From the NCBI GenBank assembly GCA_023955335.1, contig JAGSGF010000016.1, positions 1-57,716 of the forward strand: a DNA stretch of 57,716 nt. Direction: 5' to 3'. The notes under the pieces were generated by a model that saw only the letters and a list, made by a program, of their open reading frames with translations, ran no database searches and was not told where the DNA came from. Below, one piece after another: positions 43,878-53,154 of the stretch. A program made the translations under genes and the position numbers. Source of the stretch: Yoonia sp. (GTDB taxonomy: Bacteria; Pseudomonadota; Alphaproteobacteria; Rhodobacterales; Rhodobacteraceae). The stretch's first letter is position 1. The number at the start of each line of letters is the position of its first letter.

Positions 43878-44447
43878 ATGACAAATTATCGCCGACTTCG
43901 TGTGCCCAGTGGCACCTATTATTTCTCTGCATGCCTTGCTGATCCAGACAGCACTCTTTTAGCTGACGAGGTCGGGTTGCTGCGGCATGCGGTCAGGTTG
44001 TGCCAAAAGCAACGTCCGTTTGTGATCAACGCTGCAGTTATTTTGCCTGCGCAGGTCCAGATGATCTGGACGCTTCCCGATGATGATGCGGATTATTCGG
44101 CGCGGTGGCGGCAAATTAAGTCAACGTTCTCGCGCCATGTGCCGATGCCGTTAGGACGGCATGCAAGCCTGCGAAAGCGCGGTGAAAAGGGGATTTGGCA
44201 GCGTCGGTTTTGGGAACATCATATCAGAGATGCAGACGATTACGCCCTGCACGATCACTTGATTGCGACTGCGCCTCTGCGTGCAGGACTATTGCGGGAC
44301 GGTGGCGACTGGCCGCTGTGTTCAGCTTACAAGCGTAGGATGCGTTTTAACGCATCTTCGGCTAGAACCACTGACCAGGTTCCATCAAACCCAGATTCAA
44401 AAGCTGTTGAGAATGCCATTCAAATGGCGTGGAATTATGCCACTTGA
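43878..44447 (+). CDS. REP-associated tyrosine transposase (RAYT) homologue lacking catalytic residues
   Basis: 189 residues. The backbone of a Y1/HUH RAYT is clear: MTNYRRLRVPSGTYYFSACL, IWTLPDDDADYSARWRQIKSTFSR, RGEKGIWQRRFWEHHIRDADDY. The catalytic pattern is gone: where the family has PDHLHxIW this reads PAQVQMIW (both His to Gln), and where it has YI..NPV.AG this reads LIATAPLRAG (Tyr lost). It cannot nick DNA by the family mechanism. Inverted REPs flank it; copy 5 lies in its 3' end and the frame runs on 86 bases antisense into the glycosyltransferase gene. It may be a decaying element or a binding-only protein. Confidence 0.8.
   Translation: MTNYRRLRVPSGTYYFSACLADPDSTLLADEVGLLRHAVRLCQKQRPFVINAAVILPAQVQMIWTLPDDDADYSARWRQIKSTFSRHVPMPLGRHASLRKRGEKGIWQRRFWEHHIRDADDYALHDHLIATAPLRAGLLRDGGDWPLCSAYKRRMRFNASSARTTDQVPSNPDSKAVENAIQMAWNYAT
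44335..44356 (+). repeat. GTAG-headed REP element, copy 5 (right flank of transposase homologue)
   Basis: GTAG then GATGCGTT-TT-AACGCATC, inside the 3' end of the RAYT-like frame (after the conserved AYKRR) and six bases from the convergent glycosyltransferase stop. Confidence 0.85.
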
Positions 44448-45225
44448 AGGTACTGATTTGCGCCGCACTTACCGGATTACGTTTCAGCGCTTTTGCGGTC
44501 CGAAATGACACGAGGGCTGCGGTGATGCTGTGATGCCACGGGCATGCATATGTGTTATATTCGGCATCGTTGAATGTGTGATCAGTCCGCAGACGCAAGC
44601 CGGGCTTGGCGCGAAAAATTGAAATCCGATCAATCCGGCGCCGCAGGGCGGGCACATGTTCTTCGAACCGCCAGCGCAGCCCGCCAAAAAAGTCTAGCTG
44701 CCGATCTGCAAATTCATTTTGCGCATCTTTGCGTGCCAGTGCGTAATACCCCGATTTGTCCATATAGGCGTCATCAAGCGATACAGCCGTCGGGTTTTCG
44801 TGAAGATCACCGGCATATAGGTCGACGACATAAGTCAGGACTGCGTCGCGCCGCTCTTCCGTATGAAACGCGAGCATTTCACCAATTGCCCGATGTTCGC
44901 AAAACGGGAAAAAGATGTATTCGGTGTTGTAACAGTAGTACAACCATTGGCCGGGGGCCTTTTCGATCACGGCATTCACAATGGTAACCTGAGCATTGCG
45001 CACAGTTGCATCAAAATCGACGCGGTGCACGTTGGCCGGAAGATCGTCCGGGAGGACAATGTCCGACACCCCAAAAGTCACGACAGATTTAAACCCCGCA
45101 TCTAGGTGATGCCGGATCGAGCTGCCGACCTCGACATCATCTTCGAGCAAAATCAACGCAATTGGTCCTTTGGCCAAGGCCGCAGTCCCTTCGCTTAAGA
45201 AATGGTTGAGGCTTGTAAAGTGCAT
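44362..45225 (-). CDS. Glycosyltransferase family 2-like protein
   Basis: 287 residues. The layout fits the GT-A-like Glyco_tranf_2_4 group: a Rossmann start ([24 protein letters not shown]), the central acceptor region [15 protein letters not shown] with [19 protein letters not shown], and [27 protein letters not shown]. The usual DXD is not obvious, though LLEDDVE comes early. Acceptor unknown; a surface polysaccharide or lipid role is a guess. It stands alone, divergent from miaB and convergent with the RAYT homologue. Confidence 0.68.
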   Translation of the reverse strand: MHFTSLNHFLSEGTAALAKGPIALILLEDDVEVGSSIRHHLDAGFKSVVTFGVSDIVLPDDLPANVHRVDFDATVRNAQVTIVNAVIEKAPGQWLYYCYNTEYIFFPFCEHRAIGEMLAFHTEERRDAVLTYVVDLYAGDLHENPTAVSLDDAYMDKSGYYALARKDAQNEFADRQLDFFGGLRWRFEEHVPALRRRIDRISIFRAKPGLRLRTDHTFNDAEYNTYACPWHHSITAALVSFRTAKALKRNPVSAAQISTFKWHNSTPFEWHSQQLLNLGLMEPGQWF

Positions 45226-45341
45226 GGTCAGCAGATGTTCCTGTAAATTGGTGCAAATTGCGTGAATGTCCGCGTCATTGCAAGCAGGCTGCGTGCAGGT
45301 TACACGGCTGTATTGCGCAAAATCCCCGAAATGGTGCTCCT

Positions 45342-46655
45342 ATGTCCGAACCGAAAAAGCTGTTTATCAAGACCTATGGCTGTCAAATGAACGTTTATGA
45401 CAGTGAACGCATGGCCGAGGCGCTGGGCGGCAAGGGGTATGTGCAGACCGACGCAGCGGACAACGCGGATATGATTCTGCTGAACACCTGCCACATTCGT
45501 GAGAAGGCTGCTGAAAAAGTTTACCACGAATTAGGCCGGATGAAGCATTTGAAGGTCGCAAACCCCGATCTGAAATTTGGTGTTGCCGGATGCGTGGCGC
45601 AGGCCGAGGGTGCCGAGATTATCCGCCGCCAGCCGATGGTCGATCTTGTCGTTGGTCCGCAATCGTACCACCGGTTGCCCGCGATGGACGATGCCGTGCA
45701 GTCAGGTGTGCGCGCGGTGGACACTGATTTTCCCGACGATGACAAGTTTGAAACACTCAAATCCCGCAGCAAAGCCAAGCGTGGCCCGACCGCATTCCTG
45801 ACCGTTCAGGAAGGGTGCGATAAGTTTTGCGCGTTCTGCGTGGTCCCTTATACCCGCGGTGCCGAGGTGTCTCGCCCTGCCGATCGTGTTGTGCGCGAAG
45901 CCCAAGAATTGGTCGCGGCGGGCGTGCGTGAAATCACGTTGCTTGGCCAAAACGTCAATGCTTACCACGGCCATGAAGGCGGCCTTGCTGGGCTGATTTG
46001 GGCGCTCGACAAGGTGGATGGGTTGGAGCGTATCCGCTTCACCACATCTCACCCCAACGACATGGATGACGCGCTGATCGAGGCCCATGGCACCTGCGAA
46101 AAACTAATGCCTTACCTGCACTTACCTGTGCAATCTGGATCGGACCGAATTCTGAAGGCGATGAACCGCAAGCATACGGCCGAAAGCTATCTGAAAGTCA
46201 TCGAGCGTATCCGTGAAGCCCGCCCTGATATTTTGTTGTCGGGCGATTTTATTGTTGGCTTCCCGGGTGAAACCGACGCTGATTTCGAAGACACTTTGGC
46301 CCTGATCCGCGAAGTCCGCTACGGGCAGGCGTATTCGTTCAAATACTCTACCCGTCCGGGCACGCCTGCGGCTGAAAAACCGCAACTGCCCGAGGATGTG
46401 ATGAACGTTCGGTTGCAGCAGTTGCAGGGCCTTTTAACCCAGCAGCAACGCGCCATTCAAGAAAGCATGGTTGGCCGCGAGGTGCAGGTGCTGTTTGAGA
46501 AATCGGGCCGAACCGATGGGCAGATGATCGGTAAATCTGGTTATCTGCATGCCGTTTATGCCGATGCCCCGACTGATGTCTTGGGGCAGGTAAAGCGGGT
46601 CAGAATCACGCACAGCAGCACAAACAGCCTTGCTGGTGAATTATGCAAAGATTGA
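45342..46655 (+). CDS. miaB: tRNA-2-methylthio-N6-dimethylallyladenosine synthase MiaB
   Basis: 437 residues. Radical-SAM methylthiotransferase acting on A37 of tRNAs reading UNN codons. N-terminal UPF0004 domain with the three Cys of the auxiliary cluster ([26 protein letters not shown]), radical [11 protein letters not shown] (C-x3-C-x2-C, about 150), and a C-terminal TRAM domain ([12 protein letters not shown] onward). Start at 45342; an upstream in-frame extension to 45258 is not conserved. Downstream is the OmpA-related pair and then phoH. Confidence 0.96.
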   Translation: MSEPKKLFIKTYGCQMNVYDSERMAEALGGKGYVQTDAADNADMILLNTCHIREKAAEKVYHELGRMKHLKVANPDLKFGVAGCVAQAEGAEIIRRQPMVDLVVGPQSYHRLPAMDDAVQSGVRAVDTDFPDDDKFETLKSRSKAKRGPTAFLTVQEGCDKFCAFCVVPYTRGAEVSRPADRVVREAQELVAAGVREITLLGQNVNAYHGHEGGLAGLIWALDKVDGLERIRFTTSHPNDMDDALIEAHGTCEKLMPYLHLPVQSGSDRILKAMNRKHTAESYLKVIERIREARPDILLSGDFIVGFPGETDADFEDTLALIREVRYGQAYSFKYSTRPGTPAAEKPQLPEDVMNVRLQQLQGLLTQQQRAIQESMVGREVQVLFEKSGRTDGQMIGKSGYLHAVYADAPTDVLGQVKRVRITHSSTNSLAGELCKD

Positions 46656-46864
46656 CCGAAGGTTACTTTGGGCGAATAATTTGTGGTCAGTTTGAGTCTA
46701 TGTCGTCGCCAATTTGCAGAATCTGCGGCGAGTGTTGCCGTAATGGACACAATATGTAGCTATTTGTTCTTTCGTTATCACCCAAATTTGCCCATATTGT
46801 GGCGATATTGTGGGTGACACGGCGGAATGCCATTTTGCATCCGGTTGATAACGAGGGAAAACAA

Positions 46865-47437
46865 ATGGCAACATCAGTTAAAGATACACTGCGTGTGCTT
46901 GCAGGCGGGGCCATCGCAGGGGCGATGACACTTTCACTGCTCGCAGGGGCAGCGCAGGCGCAAACACCCACAGTGGCGGGTGAATCGTACCAACCAACTG
47001 TTTGGATTGATCCAGATGGCTGCGAGCATTGGGTTATGGATGACGGCTTTGAGGGCTATATGTCTCCTCACAGAACACGCGACGGTCGTCCTGTGTGCCA
47101 CCGCTCTGAGATTTGTGGGATCATCCCGACGGATTAGCTGTTCGCAACAGACAAGTCTTTGATTTCAGAATCGAAGAAAACCGAACTGACGAATTTCTTC
47201 CAGTCGGCAAATGCATTCGGGTTCTTGATCTATGGTCACACCGATGCCCGTGCATCTGATGAATACAACATGAAGCTGTCGCAGCGCCGCGCCAATGCGG
47301 TTGCAATCGTCGCGCAAGGAGCTGGTTCAAATGTTGTGGACGCCAAAGGATTTGGCGAACGTCAGCCCCGTGCCCAAGGCAACTCTGCTGCCGCATTGCA
47401 GCAGAACCGCCGCGTTGAAATCTACTGTGTACGTTAA
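46865..47437 (+). pseudogene. OmpA-family protein gene split by an in-frame amber codon
   Basis: One frame of 191 codons carries: signal peptide (MATSVKDTLRVLAGGAIAG, cleaved near AAQAQ), a Cys module (VWIDPDGCEHWVMDDG ... GRPVC), then TAG at 47135-47137, then LFATDKSLISESKKTELTNFFQ and an OmpA peptidoglycan-binding domain (YGHTDARASDEYNMKLSQRRA, VEIYC). Relatives usually have Gln before LFATD, so CAG to TAG by one transition explains the break. Without readthrough only the 90-residue N-terminal part would be made and secreted. A sequencing error, a true pseudogene, or a leaky UAG-C context are all possible. Confidence 0.82.
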
Positions 47438-47449
47438 GGAGCAGATGTT

Positions 47450-47782
47450 ATGAAAACAATGAAAATCACTGCGCTGCTTGTTGCTGGTCTGTCCGTTTCG
47501 GCCTGTGCCGAAGTATTGGTTGGCGGACTTGAAGGCGGCAACCGAACTGGCGCTGAGCGTTTTGTAGACGCAGGCGACGACAGCAAGCACCTGTCCCAAT
47601 TGGTAGCTGGCGTTTGGGTTGATCCAAACGGTTGCGATCACTGGATTATTGATGACGGTGTCGAAGGATACTTGTCCGAGCGCATGACACCTGATGGTCG
47701 TCCGGTTTGTTCGAATGTGGCGCCGCCATCCACGGTGATCGGTCCGTTCCGCGAAGGGTCTGACATTCCTGATCCGCTCTAG
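47450..47782 (+). CDS. Small lipoprotein sharing a Cys module with the preceding OmpA-family gene
   Basis: 110 residues. Lipoprotein signal MKTMKITALLVAGLSVSAC with lipobox VSAC. Residues about 55-86 (VWVDPNGCDHWIIDDGVEGYLSER ... DGRPVC) repeat the module in the upstream gene (VWIDPDGCEHWVMDDGFEGYMSPH). No OmpA domain follows; it ends PFREGSDIPDPL. It looks like a partial duplicate that kept the N-terminal half, anchored in the outer or inner membrane. GGAG precedes the start; a terminator follows. Confidence 0.75.
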   Translation: MKTMKITALLVAGLSVSACAEVLVGGLEGGNRTGAERFVDAGDDSKHLSQLVAGVWVDPNGCDHWIIDDGVEGYLSERMTPDGRPVCSNVAPPSTVIGPFREGSDIPDPL

Positions 47783-47810
47783 CGTGATGACGCTCATACA
47801 ATTTGGAAGG

Positions 47811-47836
47811 GGCCGCAGCGTAATCTGCGGCCTTTT
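47811..47836 (+). terminator. Rho-independent terminator before phoH
   Basis: GGCCGCAG-CGTAAT-CTGCGGCC followed by TTTT, eight perfect pairs; closes the OmpA-related pair. Confidence 0.88.
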
Positions 47837-47910
47837 CCTGTTTTCAACCTTGCCCTCGGCGGGGAGACGGCCCACCTTATCGAAGAAACCTGAGCGCCAA
47901 GGAGAGTTGA

Positions 47911-48915
47911 TTGGCTTCTGACCTGACTGACACCGCGGAATCCACACTGGAATTCCCTGATAATTTCCTTTTGATTGACCTGTGCGGCGAATATGACCGC
48001 AACCTTGCCACGCTAGAGCAGGCTTACGGCGTGCAAATTCTGCGCCGTGGCAATCAGCTTTCGGTGGTTGGCGAAGACGGCCCCCGCCAAGAGACGCTGG
48101 GCACGCTCAAGTCGATGTATCAACGCCTAGAGGCTGGTCGCGCGCTCGAACCAGGCGATATCGACCGCGAATTGCGCATGGGCGGACCGGATGCGACGGG
48201 TGCCCCCGAGGCGGGTGATCAGCGTGAACTGTTTAAGGGCGGTACCGAGCGGGTTGAGATTAAGACCCGTAAGAAATTGGTTGAACCGCGCACCGAAGCC
48301 CAAAAAGCCTATGTGCAGGCGTTGTTTGATAAGGAACTGTCGTTCGGCATTGGCCCCGCAGGTACTGGTAAGACATATCTGGCCGTCGCTGTGGGTGTGA
48401 ACATGTTGATCAGCGGCAAGGTTGATAAAATCATCCTGTCCCGCCCTGCTGTCGAGGCGGGCGAAAAGCTGGGATATCTCCCCGGCGATATGAAGGACAA
48501 AGTCGATCCTTATATGCGGCCGCTGTACGATGCCTTGGCTGATTTTCTGCCCGGTAAGCAGGCCGCCAAGATGATGGAAGAAAAGATCATCGAGATTGCG
48601 CCGCTCGCGTTTATGCGCGGTCGCACCCTGTCGAACGCGTTTGTTGTACTCGACGAGGCCCAAAATGCGACGTCGATGCAGATGAAGATGTTTTTGACAC
48701 GGCTCGGCCAAGGATCGCGCATGGTTATCACTGGCGACCGCACGCAGATAGATTTGCCGCGCGGCGTGTCGTCTGGTCTTTGGGATGCAGAACGCATGCT
48801 CAAACATATCCCCCGGATCAGCTTTAGCTATTTCACGTCAACAGATGTGGTCCGCCATCCATTGGTCGCGGCCATTATTGAGGCTTATGAAAGAGAAGAT
48901 GAAGCGAACCGATGA
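47911..48915 (+). CDS. phoH: PhoH family ATPase
   Basis: 334 residues from a TTG start at 47911 that has AAGGAGAG correctly spaced; no nearer ATG fits. N-terminal region DLCGEYDRNLATLEQAYGVQ (KH-like), then the PhoH P-loop domain with GPAGTGKTYLA (about 147), VEAGEKLGYLPGD and Walker B VVLDEAQNAT (about 245), GDRTQIDLPRG. Linked to RNA metabolism through its constant pairing with ybeY, whose start overlaps its stop (ATGA). Confidence 0.95.
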   Translation: MASDLTDTAESTLEFPDNFLLIDLCGEYDRNLATLEQAYGVQILRRGNQLSVVGEDGPRQETLGTLKSMYQRLEAGRALEPGDIDRELRMGGPDATGAPEAGDQRELFKGGTERVEIKTRKKLVEPRTEAQKAYVQALFDKELSFGIGPAGTGKTYLAVAVGVNMLISGKVDKIILSRPAVEAGEKLGYLPGDMKDKVDPYMRPLYDALADFLPGKQAAKMMEEKIIEIAPLAFMRGRTLSNAFVVLDEAQNATSMQMKMFLTRLGQGSRMVITGDRTQIDLPRGVSSGLWDAERMLKHIPRISFSYFTSTDVVRHPLVAAIIEAYEREDEANR

Positions 48916-49397
48916 CTGTTGACTGCGTAATAGAAGACCCGCGTTGGGACGATGCCGGGCTAAAGCCCTTGGCTGCCCGCGCCGTGCAGGCCGCGCTGGA
49001 TCACCTTGGTTTACAAGGGTTTGAGGCCTGTGTAATGGGCTGCAGTGATGACCGCATCGCCGCGTTGAACGCTGATTTTCGCGGGAAACCTGTTCCGACG
49101 AATGTTCTAAGCTGGCCATCTGATGAACGCGGCGCTGAAACTGATGGTGGTACGCCACTGCCTCCTGATCCGATCGATCCAGAGCTGGGCGACATCGCGA
49201 TTTCCTATGATACCTGTGCGGCCGAAGCCGCTGCTGCGGACAAAACGATGGATGATCACAGCACGCATTTGATCGTTCACGGCTTGTTACATTTGCTTGG
49301 CTATGACCATGAGCGTGACGCAGATGCCACCCTCATGGAGGGCTTGGAAACGCAGATACTTGGCAAACTGGGTATTGCGGACCCATATAGGGTATAA
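48912..49397 (+). CDS. ybeY: Endoribonuclease YbeY
   Basis: 161 residues. Metal-dependent RNase in 16S rRNA 3'-end maturation and ribosome quality control. The zinc motif HGLLHLLGYDH (H-x3-H-x5-H, about 119) and the conserved FRGKPVPTNVLSWP (about 55) are intact. A modest insert DGGTPLPPDPIDPE precedes LGDIAISYD. Translationally coupled to phoH and followed by corC. Confidence 0.96.
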   Translation: MTVDCVIEDPRWDDAGLKPLAARAVQAALDHLGLQGFEACVMGCSDDRIAALNADFRGKPVPTNVLSWPSDERGAETDGGTPLPPDPIDPELGDIAISYDTCAAEAAAADKTMDDHSTHLIVHGLLHLLGYDHERDADATLMEGLETQILGKLGIADPYRV

Positions 49398-49436
49398 GGC
49401 CCACCGTGTGTGGGCGAGTTTTTAGGTAAGGAAAAG

Positions 49437-50330
49437 ATGGGCGACACAACCGAAGGGTCCTCTATTGCGGCGCAAAGCGCGCAAGATGACCCCACTGAGA
49501 TGCGCAATCGCGGCTTTATTGGCCGCTTGCTTGACGCCCTAAGCCCGTCCGAGGCCGATGCCGATGGCGCGGAAGACGACAACCCTAGACCATTATTGCC
49601 TGCAACCCCGATGCCTGGGATGCTAAACTTGCGCCGCATGCGCGTGGAGGATGTGGCGATCCCCAAGACAGATATCGTTGCCGTATCGGTGACGGCCAGC
49701 AAGGATGAACTGGTAAAGGTATTCCGGTCCAGTGGCATGACCCGACTGCCCGTTTATGATGGCACCTTGGACACGCCCATCGGTATTGCAAACCTAAAAG
49801 ATTTCGCGCTGAAGTTCGGGTTTAATGGTGGCATTGGCGACTATGATCTGCGCGGCATGCTGCGCCCGCTGTTGTTTGTGCCCCCATCAATGCCCTTAGG
49901 CGTGTTGCTTCAAAAGATGCAATCAGAGCGGATTCACATGGCGTTGGTCATTGATGAATACGGTGGCACGGACGGTTTGGTCACGATCGAAGACCTGATC
50001 GAACAGGTCGTTGGCGCGATTGAAGACGAGCATGATATCGACGAGGCTAAATCGTTCACATGCGAAGGTGACGGCGTCTATGTTGCGCTTGCCCGCACTG
50101 ACCTAGAGGAATTCGAGGCTGAAGTTGGCGTCAACCTGACTGATAGCCCCGAGATCGACGAGGAAGAAGTCGATACGCTTGGCGGCCTCGTGTTTATGTT
50201 GTCCGGTTCTGTCCCCGCGCGTGGTGAGATTATCGTGCATCCTGACGGGACCGAATTCGAAGTCCTTGATGCTGACCCCCGCCGGATCAAACGGTTGCGC
50301 GTCCGTCTGCCCAACGCAACGGGCGATTAA
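49437..50330 (+). CDS. corC: CorC/HlyC-like CBS-domain protein
   Basis: 297 residues from the ATG at 49437 (AAGGAAAAG just upstream); the GTG at 49410 is less likely. No membrane helices: an acidic N-terminal tail, two CBS domains ([12 protein letters not shown], about 70-130; [12 protein letters not shown], about 145-195, with [22 protein letters not shown]) and a C-terminal CorC_HlyC domain (about 215-295). Thought to assist ion transport or membrane maintenance; function in this group is loosely defined. Its usual place, ybeY-corC-lnt, is kept. Confidence 0.92.
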   Translation: MGDTTEGSSIAAQSAQDDPTEMRNRGFIGRLLDALSPSEADADGAEDDNPRPLLPATPMPGMLNLRRMRVEDVAIPKTDIVAVSVTASKDELVKVFRSSGMTRLPVYDGTLDTPIGIANLKDFALKFGFNGGIGDYDLRGMLRPLLFVPPSMPLGVLLQKMQSERIHMALVIDEYGGTDGLVTIEDLIEQVVGAIEDEHDIDEAKSFTCEGDGVYVALARTDLEEFEAEVGVNLTDSPEIDEEEVDTLGGLVFMLSGSVPARGEIIVHPDGTEFEVLDADPRRIKRLRVRLPNATGD

Positions 50331-50334
50331 TCTG

Positions 50335-51786
50335 GTGCTGATCCCTTTTGGATTGGGCCTTGTCGCGGGGACAGGCCAAGCCCCTTTGGGGGTTTGGTTC
50401 CTGACCGTCGCGGCCTTGGCTGTCTGGTTGAACCGCCCGAAGCCCACCCGCCGCGCGGCATTTCGCGAAGGCTGGTTTTTTGGCGCAGGGTATTTCGCGG
50501 TATCCCTGCATTGGATCGTGTCCCCGTTTTTGGTGGATATTGGATCAACGGGCTGGATGGCCCCGTTTGCCCTGATCTTGATGGCGGGCGGCGCTGCGCT
50601 GTTCTGGGCTGTGGCGAGCTATGCGGCCCACCGCATTGCGTCGCGCAGCATGATCTTGGCTGGCTTGATGATCGCGGGCGCAGAGGTCTTGCGCAGCTAT
50701 TTATTCACGGGGTTCCCATGGGCGCTGCTGGGGCACATCTGGATCGATACGCCGTTAGCCCAGCTTGCTGCATTCGGTGGGCCGCATTTATTGACGTTGG
50801 TGACGGTTGGCCTTGGCGTCGCGTTCGCGCGGCTTTGGCAGCGGCAGCTTTGGGCCGTAATAGCCCCATTGGCTGCCGTGGTCGGGTGGGTCGTTTTGGG
50901 CGCGGGGCCCCTGCCGGATTACGCTGGACCAACTGTGCGTCTGGTCCAGCCCAATGCGGCGCAGGCCGACAAATGGGACCCGATCAAAAGCCAAGTGTTT
51001 TTTGACCGGATGATCGGTTTCACCCAAGATGGATCGCCCCCTGATTTGGTTGTTTGGCCGGAAACTGCGATTTCCTATCTGTTGGAATACGCAGGCGATG
51101 CATTGGATCAGGTCGCAGAGGCATCTCGTGGTGCGCCGACGGTTTTAGGCATCAACCGCCGCGACGGTGCACGGTATTATAATTCGTCCATCGTACTGGA
51201 CCGTGGCGCGATCATCTCGGACGTTTATGACAAAGCGCACATTGTTCCGTTCGGGGAGTTTATTCCCGGTGCTGAGCTACTAGCGAAAATAGGGATAGGT
51301 AGGTTTGCCGCATCCCAAGGCGGCGCGTTTACTGCGGGTTCCGGTGCCGCGGTCGTCGACGTCATGGGTATCGGCAACGCCCGCATCCTTATCTGTTACG
51401 AAGGAATTTTTGCGCATGAAGTTGGCACAATTGAACGCCCCCGCCTGTTGATCTTGATCACCAATGATGCGTGGTTCGGCCCCGCTGCTGGTCCGCGCCA
51501 ACATCTGGCCCAAGCGCGTTTGCGTGCGATTGAACATGGCCTGCCAATGGTTCGCGTGGCCAATACTGGCATCAGCGCCATGATTGACGGCAAGGGTCGG
51601 ATTACGGATCAAATTGGAATGGGGCAGGCCGCGTATATTGATGCGGCCTTGCCACCCGCGCTTGCGCCAACGATCTACGGTAAAACGGGCGACTGGCCTG
51701 CGCTGCTGTTGTTTCTGCTTTGTGTTGGGCTATCTATAGGGGCGTCTACCCCAAGGTGGATTGACCCTACCGACAAGACGACCTAA
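50335..51786 (+). CDS. lnt: Apolipoprotein N-acyltransferase
   Basis: About 483 residues. Adds the third acyl chain to lipoproteins in the inner membrane. Six to seven N-terminal membrane segments, then a nitrilase domain with the Glu-Lys-Cys triad: WPETAISY (Glu about 243), VYDKAHIVPFGEF (Lys about 300), ILICYEGIF (Cys about 354), and a final C-terminal helix. The start is uncertain: GTG at 50335 just after the corC stop is chosen; ATG at 50269 would overlap corC by 62 bases and add 22 residues. Confidence 0.93.
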   Translation: MLIPFGLGLVAGTGQAPLGVWFLTVAALAVWLNRPKPTRRAAFREGWFFGAGYFAVSLHWIVSPFLVDIGSTGWMAPFALILMAGGAALFWAVASYAAHRIASRSMILAGLMIAGAEVLRSYLFTGFPWALLGHIWIDTPLAQLAAFGGPHLLTLVTVGLGVAFARLWQRQLWAVIAPLAAVVGWVVLGAGPLPDYAGPTVRLVQPNAAQADKWDPIKSQVFFDRMIGFTQDGSPPDLVVWPETAISYLLEYAGDALDQVAEASRGAPTVLGINRRDGARYYNSSIVLDRGAIISDVYDKAHIVPFGEFIPGAELLAKIGIGRFAASQGGAFTAGSGAAVVDVMGIGNARILICYEGIFAHEVGTIERPRLLILITNDAWFGPAAGPRQHLAQARLRAIEHGLPMVRVANTGISAMIDGKGRITDQIGMGQAAYIDAALPPALAPTIYGKTGDWPALLLFLLCVGLSIGASTPRWIDPTDKTT

Positions 51787-51799
51787 GCGGTACCGCAGC

Positions 51800-51845
51800 A
51801 CTGCCACAACGGCTTCCTGACGTGGCGGATTTAATGACTGGAGCA
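51800..51845 (+). promoter_or_regulatory. SAM/SAH riboswitch in front of metK
   Basis: Stem TGCCAC (51802-51807) with GTGGC(G) (51822-51827), loop AACGGCTTCCTGAC, then an A/T-rich linker and GGAGCA (51840-51845), which includes the metK ribosome site. The loop core CACAACGGCTTCCTG and the pairing of the loop GCTTCC with the downstream GGAGC fit the SAM/SAH riboswitch class of Rhodobacterales, where ligand binding hides the ribosome site and lowers MetK synthesis. Confidence 0.85.
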
Positions 51846-51850
51846 CTTTC

Positions 51851-53032
51851 ATGACACGCAACGACTATGTCTTTACTTCGGAATCCGTATCCGAAGGACA
51901 TCCCGACAAGCTCTGTGACCGGATTTCCGACGCTATTCTTGATGCATTTCTTACCGAAGAACCAGAGGCCCGGGTGGCCTGTGAAACCTTTGCCACGACC
52001 AACCGTGTGGTGATCGGTGGCGAGGTCGGCCTGTCTGATCAAGAAAAGCTAAAAGATTACATGGGCCAGATCGACCCGATCACCCGCGCCTGCATCAAAG
52101 ACATCGGTTACGAGCAGGAAAAATTCCACCACAAGACGGTCAAGATCACAAACCTGCTGCACGAACAATCCGCGCATATTGCCCAAGGCGTTGATGCGGC
52201 GTCAGGCAAGGACGAAGGTGCAGGCGACCAAGGGCTCATGTTTGGCTATGCCACAACGGAAACCGATGCGTTGATGCCTGCGCCTATTCAGTATGCGCAC
52301 GCCGTCTTGCGTCGTTTGGCCGAGGTCCGCAAAAACGGCACCGAACCTGCGCTGGGCCCTGATGCGAAAAGCCAGCTGTCTGTGCGGTATGTGAACGGCA
52401 AGCCGGTTGGTGTCACGTCGATAGTTTTGTCCACCCAACACCTTGATCCTGATCTGTCGAGCGCCGACATTCGCGATATTGTTGAGCCTTACATCATCGA
52501 GACCCTCCCTGATGGATGGTTGTCAGATGATACGGTATGGCACGTGAACCCAACCGGTAAGTTTGTGATCGGCGGCCCTGATGGGGACGCTGGTCTGACT
52601 GGTCGTAAGATTATCGTGGATACTTACGGGGGGGCTGCTCCGCATGGCGGTGGTGCGTTTTCGGGTAAAGACCCGACAAAAGTTGACCGTTCAGCCGCAT
52701 ATGCTGCCCGCTATCTGGCGAAAAACGTTGTGGCGGCTGGCATGGCTGATCGCTGTACGATCCAGCTGGCCTATGCGATTGGCGTCGCACGTCCTTTGTC
52801 GATCTATGCAGATTTGCATGGCACCGGTGAGGTTGATCCGGCTGCGATTGAAAAGGCCGTAAATACCGCGATGGATCTGACCCCGCACGGTATTCGCCAG
52901 CATTTGGGCCTGAACCGTCCGATTTATGAGCGCACAGCGTCTTATGGCCACTTTGGCCGCACACCGACAGATGATGGTGGGTTTAGCTGGGAGCGCACTG
53001 ATTTGGTGGATGCGCTTAAGGCAGCGGTCTAA
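51851..53032 (+). CDS. metK: S-adenosylmethionine synthetase
   Basis: 393 residues. Makes SAM from methionine and ATP; works as a tetramer. Motifs: [15 protein letters not shown] (about 14-28), [12 protein letters not shown] (about 125), [25 protein letters not shown] (P-loop-like, about 260-284) and [16 protein letters not shown] at the C-terminus. Start [12 protein letters not shown]. The riboswitch lies just upstream. A REP copy separates it from trmB. Confidence 0.97.
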   Translation: MTRNDYVFTSESVSEGHPDKLCDRISDAILDAFLTEEPEARVACETFATTNRVVIGGEVGLSDQEKLKDYMGQIDPITRACIKDIGYEQEKFHHKTVKITNLLHEQSAHIAQGVDAASGKDEGAGDQGLMFGYATTETDALMPAPIQYAHAVLRRLAEVRKNGTEPALGPDAKSQLSVRYVNGKPVGVTSIVLSTQHLDPDLSSADIRDIVEPYIIETLPDGWLSDDTVWHVNPTGKFVIGGPDGDAGLTGRKIIVDTYGGAAPHGGGAFSGKDPTKVDRSAAYAARYLAKNVVAAGMADRCTIQLAYAIGVARPLSIYADLHGTGEVDPAAIEKAVNTAMDLTPHGIRQHLGLNRPIYERTASYGHFGRTPTDDGGFSWERTDLVDALKAAV

Positions 53033-53089
53033 GGTTCTACGTCTGATTTATGATCTCGTGACAGTGCCTGCGATCTGGGTTTTCAGGAG

Positions 53090-53112
53090 GATGGGTTAAA
53101 ACCCGTCCTACG
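53090..53112 (-). repeat. GTAG-headed REP element, copy 6
   Basis: GATGGGTT-AA-AACCCGTC then CTACG; one arm position changed to give a G-T pair. It lies between metK and trmB on the same transcript direction. Confidence 0.78.
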
Positions 53113-53154
53113 GGCCTGTTGCCAGACGCGCGGCCCTTTGTTAAGTGGCCGTTT

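Noticed and set aside
46838-46858. TTTTGCATCCGGTTGATAA resembling the LacI operator
   Set aside because: Arms do not match each other and the gene is unrelated to inositol; likely chance.
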